Part shown: in pieces, positions 6,509 through 11,736 of the stretch | How the letters are laid out: every line of letters begins with the position of its first letter | Position numbering within the stretch: position 1 is the stretch's first letter | Assembly (NCBI GenBank): GCA_905213325.1 | Contig: CAJMHW010000045.1 | Location: 1 to 11,736, forward strand | Direction of reading: 5' to 3' | DNA from: Collinsella aerofaciens | Lineage (GTDB): Bacteria > Actinomycetota > Coriobacteriia > Coriobacteriales > Coriobacteriaceae | DNA length: 11,736 bases | Position numbers and translations under genes: made by a program | The notes under the pieces: generated by a model | Database searches by the model: none | What the model saw: only the letters and a program-made list of their open reading frames with translations | What the model was told of the DNA's origin: nothing

Positions 6509-8151
6509 TGGCTCGGTTTGATAGGAGCTCGGCGGCGGGTGTGGCATATGGCTCGGCCGCGCCGGCGATTGAGGTGCGGAGCCTGAGCTTTGCCTACCCC
6601 GATGCTGATGCTGCGGTGCTCGAGGGGCTCGACTGGTCTGTTCCCCAAGGTGCATTTGCGCTGCTTGTTGGCGGTACCGGTTCGGGCAAGTCGACGCTGC
6701 TGTCGCTGCTCAAGCCCGAGATCGCGCCGGCGGGTACGCGCTCCGGCGAGCTGCGCGTGCTGGGCGAGCCCGTCGCCGACATGGATGTGCGGGCATCGGC
6801 GGAGCGCGTGGGTTATGTGTTCCAGGATCCCGAGAACCAGATCGTGTGCGAAACCGTGTGGCACGAGATGGCGTTTGGCCTGGAAAACTTGGGGCTAGCG
6901 CGTGATGAGATGCGCCGTCGCGTAGCTGAGACCAGCTATTTCTTTGGGCTGGAAGATTGGCTCCACCGCGACACCGATACGCTTTCGGGCGGACGCAAGC
7001 AGCTGCTGTCGCTGGCAGCTGTGCTGGCGTTGCGCCCGCGCGTGCTGCTGCTCGACGAGCCCACGTCTCAGCTTGATCCGGTTGCGGAGAAGAATTTCCT
7101 GCACGCGCTGTTTCGTGTGAATCGTGAGCTGGGCTGCACGGTTGTTGTGGCGACGCATCAGCCGCGCCCAATGCTCGAATACGCGACGTGTGCGTACCGG
7201 ATTGAGGACGGTCGCGTGCGCGAGGTGGCGGATATGGCTTCTTTGGGACGCCGAGAATCGCTGTTTTCCGATGACATGTTGGGGTGGGGTGCCATCCGAT
7301 GTGCAAAAAACGGAGTATTCAGCAGGCGTGAGGACAATTTGGGCTCTCTGGAGCCGCCCGGGGACGTATCGAGCGCGAAAAAAAGTTCAGAATTGGACAA
7401 ATCGTCCGAATTTGTGGCGCAAACGTCGCTCGAGAACGGCTCGGAAGCCTTCCCGCGCACGGATGGAAGCAGAATACTCCAAAAAATGCACGGCGGGTCG
7501 GCTACCACCCTGTCGGAAGGCTGGTTTCGCTACGATCGCGCGGGCGGTTGGGTGCTGCGCGGGCTCGACGTTGCGTTTTCGGCCAGTGCGGTGCATGCGA
7601 TCGTGGGCGGCAACGGATGCGGTAAGTCGACGATGCTCTCGGTGCTGGCGAAGACCGCCAAGCTGCAGCGCGGCCGCATGGTGCGCGGAGTGGCCTCGGC
7701 GGCGCTGCTGCCTCAGAATCCCAAAGCATTGCTGGTTGCCGAGACGGTGCACGACGAGCTGATGGAATGGGCTCCGACCTGCGGATATGACGAGGCTGCG
7801 GCGCAGGAGCGCGCGGCGAGCCTGGGGCTGTCGGGCCTGGATGGGCGCCACCCGTACGATCTTTCGGGCGGACAGCGCCAGCTGCTTGCGTTGGCAAAGC
7901 TGCTGCTGATCGGCCCCGAGCTGCTGCTGCTTGACGAACCCACGAAGGGCTTGGACCTGGAGAGCCGTCGCATCATCGCTCGCGCCCTGCGTGACCATGC
8001 GAAGGCTGGCGGCACCGTCATTATGGCCACGCACGATCTGGATTTTGCCGAGCAGGTTGCCGATGACATTGCCATGATGTTTGACGGTGAGATTGCCTGC
8101 ATGGAGCCGCCGGCCGACTTCTTTGCCGACAACGTGTTTTATAGGGCGTGA
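6508..8151 (+). CDS. ecfA: double ATP-binding ECF component (fused EcfA-EcfA')
   Basis: Powers the ECF importer by ATP hydrolysis. One 547-residue chain carries two ABC domains, as in B. subtilis YkoD. Domain 1: Walker A GGTGSGKST (55-63), Q-loop FQDPEN (Gln106), LSGG (159-162), Walker B LLLDEP (180-185), switch His217. Domain 2: Walker A GGNGCGKST (367-375), Gln403, LSGG (452-455), Walker B LLLLDEP (472-478), His509. Every key residue of both sites is present. ATG 6508 overlaps the ecfT stop, with AGAGG 8 nt upstream. Residues 265-328 between the domains correspond to 7300-7491, a stretch with inverted-repeat ends and polar, low-complexity sequence (SSAKKSSELDKSSEF). Without it the protein would be 483 residues, about the size of other fused EcfA proteins. 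The insert lies in a linker, so both domains should still fold. Confidence 0.95.
   Translation: MARFDRSSAAGVAYGSAAPAIEVRSLSFAYPDADAAVLEGLDWSVPQGAFALLVGGTGSGKSTLLSLLKPEIAPAGTRSGELRVLGEPVADMDVRASAERVGYVFQDPENQIVCETVWHEMAFGLENLGLARDEMRRRVAETSYFFGLEDWLHRDTDTLSGGRKQLLSLAAVLALRPRVLLLDEPTSQLDPVAEKNFLHALFRVNRELGCTVVVATHQPRPMLEYATCAYRIEDGRVREVADMASLGRRESLFSDDMLGWGAIRCAKNGVFSRREDNLGSLEPPGDVSSAKKSSELDKSSEFVAQTSLENGSEAFPRTDGSRILQKMHGGSATTLSEGWFRYDRAGGWVLRGLDVAFSASAVHAIVGGNGCGKSTMLSVLAKTAKLQRGRMVRGVASAALLPQNPKALLVAETVHDELMEWAPTCGYDEAAAQERAASLGLSGLDGRHPYDLSGGQRQLLALAKLLLIGPELLLLDEPTKGLDLESRRIIARALRDHAKAGGTVIMATHDLDFAEQVADDIAMMFDGEIACMEPPADFFADNVFYRA
7301..7491. repeat. inverted-repeat element translated within ecfA linker
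   Basis: GTGCAAAAAACGGAGTATTC (7301-7320) and the reverse complement of 7472-7491 agree at GTGCA, at GGAGTATTC, and in length. They differ only in the central A/T run. Inside, AATTGGAC and GTCCGAATT (about 7392-7415) form a further hairpin. The AT-rich ends contrast with the GC-rich ABC domains. Positions 7300-7491 equal exactly 64 codons, so the frame is kept. Seen: inverted repeats and abrupt composition change. Inferred: insertion of a short mobile repeat that became coding. Confidence 0.65.
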
Positions 8152-8155
8152 TGGG

Positions 8156-8869
8156 ATGACGGATTATCGCGTCGCGCGCCTGCTTACAAAACTGGAGATC
8201 CCGCTGCTGCTGGCGGTGCCAGCGGTGATGGCTGCGGCGTTGCTAGCGGGCGTTGAGCAGGCGGCACTTGCCATGCTTGTCGTGGTGGCGCTGGTGCTCG
8301 CGCTGTTCTTTGCGGGTTACGAGGCATCTCGTCCGGGCTTGCGCCAGATTATGCCCACGCTGGTGCCGGCGGCACTGGCGGCGGCGGGGCGCATTCTGTT
8401 TGGGCCCATTCCCGACTTTAAACCGGTGAGCGCCATCGCCATTATCGCGGGGGCGACGCTTGGTCGCCGCAATGGTTTTATGGTCGGTGCGTTGGCGGCG
8501 CTGACCAGCAATTTCTTTTTTGGGCAGGGCATGTGGACGCCGTGGCAGATGTATGCCTGGGGCCTGGTTGGCTATGTTGGCGGCGCGCTGGCGTACGCGG
8601 GTGCGTTCGACCGCGCCGACGGCACCGTGCGATTGCCGGCGCTGTTGGCGTATGGCTTTGCGTCGGGCCTGCTCTATGGCGTCGTGATCAACGCGTATGA
8701 CATCATTGGTTTTGTACAGCCGCTTACGTGGGCGGGTGCCGTGGCGCGTCTTGCCACGGCGGTGCCGTTCGATATCACACACGGCCTCGCGACCTGCGTG
8801 TTCTTGGCTGTCCTCTACAAACCTTGGTGTCGACGGATCAACCGCGTCGTCGTGAAGTACGGACTGTAG
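8156..8869 (+). CDS. ECF transporter substrate-binding (S) component, substrate unknown
   Basis: Integral membrane protein of 237 residues with six to seven hydrophobic stretches (about 13-32, 36-54, 66-82, 90-120, 128-148, 160-180 and 195-220). It should bind the vitamin or cofactor and dock on the T/A module. Distinctive motifs are FGPIPDFKPVSAIAIIAGATLG (split here as FGPIPDF at 82-88 and PVSAIAIIAG at 90-99) and FFGQGMWTPWQM (121-132), a pattern I associate with S components encoded beside fused ATPases. The position directly after ecfT-ecfA is the strongest evidence for its role. Candidate substrates for such dedicated modules include thiamine precursors and cobalamin; nothing here decides. 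The ATG at 8156 is 4 nt after the ecfA stop with only a weak GGG-type ribosome site; the open frame further upstream overlaps ecfA and is unlikely. Confidence 0.82.
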   Translation: MTDYRVARLLTKLEIPLLLAVPAVMAAALLAGVEQAALAMLVVVALVLALFFAGYEASRPGLRQIMPTLVPAALAAAGRILFGPIPDFKPVSAIAIIAGATLGRRNGFMVGALAALTSNFFFGQGMWTPWQMYAWGLVGYVGGALAYAGAFDRADGTVRLPALLAYGFASGLLYGVVINAYDIIGFVQPLTWAGAVARLATAVPFDITHGLATCVFLAVLYKPWCRRINRVVVKYGL

Positions 8870-8915
8870 GGCTGGTTGCGCCGGGACGAGAATCAATACT
8901 GCCTTGGTGTCATAT

Positions 8916-9069
8916 CAAAACTATGCCGGTTTACGGGGCTGGATTGACGCAGGCCGACCATACCGGCATTTTTCGAAAATAGACGAGCCGTCTACCTGCG
9001 GTTTTATTTTGCTCGAATTGCGCGTGGTTGGGGGTACGCGATTCAGCCCCGTAAACCGGCATAGTTTTG
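8916..9069. repeat. 154-bp element with perfect 26-bp inverted repeats
   Basis: CAAAACTATGCCGGTTTACG.. (8916-8941) is the exact reverse complement of 9044-9069, 26 of 26 bases. The interior holds a third inverted partial copy, ACCGGCAT (8962-8969), that could pair with ATGCCGGT in the left arm. It also holds TCTACCTGCGGTTTTATTTT (8991-9010), which looks like the 3' half of an intrinsic terminator and shares 15 bases with the terminator at 9248-9262. It lies 46 bp past the S-component stop, in a convergent gap. No gene inside. Probably a non-autonomous mobile repeat that may also terminate transcription. Confidence 0.75.
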
Positions 9070-9116
9070 GAATGGCCGGCTGATATGACGGGCATCGTGG
9101 ACCTCAAGAGCCTAAT

Positions 9117-9390
9117 TGATCCGTTTTCTTCTGTCCCAGGCGTCCCCAGGGAATCAGTTGACGGTGCTTGCCACGAAACTGGCCTATCTACTACGTTTAG
9201 CTTGATACCCCCGACCATGACTGCGTTTTATGAAAAGCCGCAGGCTTTCTACCTGCGGTTTTCTTTTTGCGTTGTTCGCTGTGGTTGAGGGCGGTGGCTT
9301 AAACGTAGTAGATGGGCGTGTTTCGTGGCGGATGGGTCACGCGGATACCCCCACGAGGCCCAAAATGATCCGTTTTCCTCTGTCCCCAGG
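9117..9390. repeat. composite repeat: direct repeats enclosing an imperfect 30-bp inverted repeat
   Basis: TGATCCGTTTTC-T/C-TCTGTCCC (9117-9137) recurs at 9366-9386, followed in both by CAGG-type sequence, giving a ~24-bp direct repeat with one substitution and one indel. Between them, GCCACGAAAC and ATCTACTACGTTTA (9170-9199) are inverted at 9300-9329, 27 of 30 bases pairing. GATACCCCC also occurs twice (9204-9212 and 9345-9353). A terminator sits in the centre. The right direct repeat ends just 12 bp from the xthA stop. With 8916-9069 it fills the 533-bp gap, in which I see no gene. Confidence 0.6.
9232..9268. terminator. bidirectional intrinsic terminator between convergent genes
   Basis: CCGCAGG (9238-9244) pairs with CCTGCGG (9252-9258) around CTTTCTA. 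The stem is extended past one unpaired G by AAAA/TTTT. It is followed on the plus strand by TTTTCTTTTT (9259-9268) and on the minus strand by CTTTTC. It lies between the S-component gene (+) and xthA (-), so it probably stops transcription from both sides. Confidence 0.8.
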
Positions 9391-9402
9391 AATTACTTGG
9401 GG

Positions 9403-10221
9403 CTAGAGTTCTAGCGTGAGGGTGACGGGGCAGTGGTCGCTGCCGAAGATGTCGCCACGGATACCGGTGTCGCGAACGCTTGCGGCGATTGAATCACTTA
9501 CCAGGAAGTAATCGATGCGCCAGCCGGCGTTGTTCTTGCGGGCATTAAAGCGGTAGCTCCACCAGCTGTAGATGCCCTCGACGTCGGGGTTTGCCGCGCG
9601 CCAGGTATCGGTAAACCCGGCGTTGAGCAGCTCGGTAAACTTGTCGCGTTCCTCGTCCGAAAAGCCGGCGTTGCCGCGATTGGACTTGGGGTTCTTAAGG
9701 TCGATCTCCTCATGCGCCACGTTAAAGTCGCCGCAGGTTACGACGGGTTTGCCGGTCTCGCGCTCGAGCGCGTTCAAAAAGCCGCGGTAGGCATCGTCCC
9801 AGGCCATACGCACGTCGATGCGCGCGAGCTCATTTTGTGCGTTGGGCGTGTAGACATCCACAAACCAGAATTTGTCGAACTCGAGCGCGCAGACGCGGCC
9901 CTCGGTTGCGGCTTGGGCGACGAGCACGGCCGCCTCGCCTTCGCCGGCGTAGGGCAGCAGCGCATCGGCGCACAGTACGCGCAGCGGCTCCTGGCGGCTA
10001 AAGACCGCGGTGCCCGAATAGCCTTTACGCTCGGCGTAGCTCCAGGTTTGGTGATAGCCGGGCAGGTCAATATCGACCTGGCCTTCTTGCAACTTGGTCT
10101 CTTGCAGCGCCAGGATATCGACGTCGAGTTCTTGCGCGATCTGGATAAAGCTCGGGTCCTTTTTGAGCACGGCGCGCAGGCCGTTGACGTTCCACGAGGC
10201 GAAAGTGTAAGTCTGAGGCAT
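9403..10221 (-). CDS. xthA: exodeoxyribonuclease III (AP endonuclease, ExoA/XthA family)
   Basis: Cleaves DNA at abasic sites and trims 3' ends in base-excision repair. The 272-residue product has the full exonuclease-endonuclease-phosphatase set: WNVNGLR (10-16), LQETK with metal-binding Glu41, GYSGTAVF (68-75), VDVYTPNA with Tyr124, GDFNVAHEEIDL with Asp165/Asn167, WSYRFNARKNNAGWRIDYF (221-239) and SDHCPV with Asp262/His263. The start at 10221 has AAAGGA 4 nt upstream and the product begins MPQTYTFASWNVNGLR, as expected. It is convergent with the ECF operon and divergent from the sirtuin gene across 135 bp. A repeat lies directly against its 3' end (9366-9390). No odd residues were noticed. 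Confidence 0.97.
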   Translation of the reverse strand: MPQTYTFASWNVNGLRAVLKKDPSFIQIAQELDVDILALQETKLQEGQVDIDLPGYHQTWSYAERKGYSGTAVFSRQEPLRVLCADALLPYAGEGEAAVLVAQAATEGRVCALEFDKFWFVDVYTPNAQNELARIDVRMAWDDAYRGFLNALERETGKPVVTCGDFNVAHEEIDLKNPKSNRGNAGFSDEERDKFTELLNAGFTDTWRAANPDVEGIYSWWSYRFNARKNNAGWRIDYFLVSDSIAASVRDTGIRGDIFGSDHCPVTLTLEL

Positions 10222-10283
10222 GGTGTCCTTTCGACGGGGTTGGCAGGCTTAAGATTAGCGCAACAGGGGCGGGGTGGGATCCG

Positions 10284-10311
10284 CGCATGCTGACTTAAAG
10301 GCCGCATGCTG
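10284..10311. promoter_or_regulatory. paired CGCATGCTG direct repeat in divergent promoter region
   Basis: CGCATGCTG occurs at 10284-10292 and again at 10303-10311, 19 bp apart start to start (about two helical turns). Each has the palindromic core GCATGC. It lies between xthA (-) and the sirtuin gene (+). It could be a double operator, but could also be chance in GC-rich DNA. Confidence 0.3.
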
Positions 10312-10356
10312 GGACGTCGCTCAACGCTGCCCGACTAACAAGGACGGAGGACTCAT

Positions 10357-11109
10357 ATGACGCAGGCAATATCGGACCCCAGGCAGGCCTCCGCCGCGCT
10401 GGCGGATCTGTTTGACACCCACAAGCGCGTGGTCTTCTTTGGCGGCGCTGGCGTTTCTACGGCAAGTGGCATTCCCGATTTCCGCAGCGTGGACGGCCTG
10501 TATCACCAGCAGTTTGCCTATCCGCCCGAGACCATGCTGTCGCATAGCTTTTACGAGGCGCATCCGGCGGAGTTCTTCGACTTTTACCGCACCAAGATGA
10601 TCGCGCTTAACGCTAAACCCAACCGCTGCCACACCAAGCTGGCCGAGCTGGAGCGCGCCGGTAAGCTTGATGCCGTGGTGACGCAAAATATCGACGGCCT
10701 GCATCAGATGGCCGAATCACAGCGCGTGTTCGAGCTGCACGGATCGGTCCATCGCAACATTTGCCAGTCGTGCGGCACGGTCTATAGCGCCGAGTGGATT
10801 TGCTCGCGCGAGCACGAGGATGCCGCGGGCGTGCCTGCGTGCCCCGCGTGCGGCGGCCGCATCAAGCCCGATGTGGTGCTCTACGAAGAGCCGCTCGATG
10901 AACATGTGCTGACCGGTGCCGTTGCCGCCATCGCCGCGGCCGATGCCCTCATTGTGGGCGGGACCTCGCTCGTGGTGTATCCGGCGGCAGGCCTTACGCG
11001 ATACTTTACCGGCGATACGCTGGCCATATGCAACCTTGCTCCCACCGATCAGGATGCAAATGCCGACCTGCTGATTTCTTGCGACATCGCGGCCGCGTTT
11101 GCGTTCTAG
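10357..11109 (+). CDS. NAD-dependent protein deacetylase, sirtuin family (SIR2/CobB)
   Basis: Removes acyl groups from lysines using NAD+, in the cytoplasm. 250 residues, the usual bacterial size. The Rossmann and NAD motifs are FGGAGVSTASGIPDFRS (28-44), TQNIDGLH (109-116) and GGTSLVVYPAAG (201-212). HGS holds the catalytic His128. The structural zinc is bound by two CxxC pairs, Cys136/Cys139 and Cys162/Cys165. In place of the Tyr-xx-Arg pair that marks SIRT5/CobB-type desuccinylases, the FYRTKM segment (76-81) has Thr and Met, so deacetylation is the more likely activity; this is inference. The start is firm: GGAGG lies 6 nt before ATG 10357. It is divergent from xthA and followed 95 bp later by folP on the same strand. 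Confidence 0.94.
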   Translation: MTQAISDPRQASAALADLFDTHKRVVFFGGAGVSTASGIPDFRSVDGLYHQQFAYPPETMLSHSFYEAHPAEFFDFYRTKMIALNAKPNRCHTKLAELERAGKLDAVVTQNIDGLHQMAESQRVFELHGSVHRNICQSCGTVYSAEWICSREHEDAAGVPACPACGGRIKPDVVLYEEPLDEHVLTGAVAAIAAADALIVGGTSLVVYPAAGLTRYFTGDTLAICNLAPTDQDANADLLISCDIAAAFAF

Positions 11110-11123
11110 CCCGCGCGCGCGGA

Positions 11124-11192
11124 TACAATAGAAAGACTGAGTGCAAAGCGACCCCGCCGCCAGCTCCCCAAGCTCGGCGGCGTGGGCATTTT
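11124..11192 (+). promoter_or_regulatory. candidate folP promoter with hairpin leader
   Basis: TACAAT (11124-11129) is a good -10 without a clear -35. In the predicted leader, CGCCGCC-AGCT (11155-11165) pairs with AGCT-C-GGCGGCG (11171-11182), with one bulged C. This is followed by TGGGCATTTT (T run 11189-11192), immediately before the folP Shine-Dalgarno AGGAGG (11193-11198). It could be a weak terminator for the sirtuin gene, a folP attenuator, or only a stabilising hairpin. Confidence 0.4.
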
Positions 11193-11204
11193 AGGAGGAT
11201 GTTC

Positions 11205-11736
11205 ATGGCGAACGACAGCAAGACATGGCGGTGCGGAAAGTACGAGCTCAGCTTTGACCGTCCGCGCATCATGGGCGTCCTCAACGTGACGCCCGATTCG
11301 TTTAGCGACGGCGGGGAGCACTTCGACCCCGATGCTGCCATCGAGTACGGCCTAGCGATGCTCGACGCCGGCGCCGACATCATCGACGTGGGCGGCGAGT
11401 CCACGCGCCCTGGTTTTACCCCGGTCAACCCCGACGAGGAGGCTCGCCGCGTGCTGCCCGTGGTGCGCGCGCTGGCCAAGGAGGGCGCCATCGTCTCGAT
11501 CGACACGCGTCATGTGGCGGTTGCCAAGGCGGCCGTGCGCTGCGGCGCCTCGATCGTCAACGACGTGACCGGCTTCACCGATCCCAAGATGGTCGAGTTT
11601 GTTAAGACGAGCACCTGCGGCGTCATCGTGATGCATGCCGGCGAGGTCGCCGCGCCCACCCGCACGCACGCAACGGTGCAGCTCGATACCTCGGCAGCGG
11701 CGTTTGTTGCCGAGAAGGCGCGCGAGGCGGCTGCCG
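11205..11736 (+). CDS. folP: dihydropteroate synthase, N-terminal part (cut by window end)
   Basis: Condenses p-aminobenzoate with dihydropterin pyrophosphate in folate synthesis, and is the sulfonamide target. 177 of an expected ~270-290 codons are visible, with no stop before the end. The TIM-barrel signatures are MGVLNVTPDSFSDGG (23-37, metal-binding Asn27), DVGGESTRPG (61-70), SIDTRH (Asp100), NDVTGF (Asn119) and VMHA (142-145). The C-terminal GKSRK/RxH half lies outside. Of two in-frame ATGs, 11199 touches AGGAGG whereas 11205 is 6 nt downstream of it, so 11205 is chosen. About ten residues precede the usual family start, a short extension. Confidence 0.95.
   Translation, partial: MANDSKTWRCGKYELSFDRPRIMGVLNVTPDSFSDGGEHFDPDAAIEYGLAMLDAGADIIDVGGESTRPGFTPVNPDEEARRVLPVVRALAKEGAIVSIDTRHVAVAKAAVRCGASIVNDVTGFTDPKMVEFVKTSTCGVIVMHAGEVAAPTRTHATVQLDTSAAAFVAEKAREAAA

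Noticed and set aside
8870..9402. CRISPR array or tRNA gene in the repeat-rich gap
   Set aside because: Repeats are inverted or only in pairs, not regularly spaced with spacers, and no cloverleaf or T-arm consensus was seen.

Overview
The window looks like chromosomal DNA from a high-GC member of the Coriobacteriia, most likely Collinsella or a close relative. This is inferred from codon and protein style, the T-A-A-S ECF transporter locus, and an accessory protein of a type I associate with this group. I could not run a search, so the genus is an inference.

Left half, all on the minus strand and transcribed from high to low coordinates: glmU (4009-5421), prs (2831-3817), an accessory gene (1252-2379) and pth (272-901). 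The glmU-prs-pth order is a widely conserved housekeeping cluster covering UDP-GlcNAc synthesis, PRPP synthesis and peptidyl-tRNA recycling. Here it is interrupted between prs and pth by about 1.7 kb. That insert holds one probable DUF559/Vsr-like nuclease-fold protein, bracketed by two ~205-bp elements that share nearly the same ~25-bp terminal inverted repeat (TIR) but have different interiors. glmU and prs each end in a clear intrinsic terminator. Gene-free DNA left of pth (1-271) is packed with inverted repeats.

Middle, plus strand: an ECF-type vitamin/cofactor importer operon. It encodes ecfT (5615-6508), a double-ATPase ecfA (6508-8151) and a substrate-binding S component (8156-8869), with stop/start overlap or 4-nt spacing. 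The inter-domain linker of the ATPase contains a 64-codon stretch (7300-7491) whose ends are inverted repeats. It reads as a short repeat element that inserted in frame and is now translated.

The 533-bp convergent gap 8870-9402 has no gene. It holds a 154-bp element with perfect 26-bp inverted repeats, and a second composite repeat that contains a bidirectional terminator.

Right part: xthA (exonuclease III, minus strand, 9403-10221) is divergent from a zinc-binding sirtuin deacetylase (10357-11109). This is followed by folP (dihydropteroate synthase, from 11205), which is cut by the window end. The genes are ordinary. The notable signal is the density and variety of small inverted-repeat elements, at least five types in under 12 kb, including one inside a coding sequence and one pair bracketing a defence-like gene.
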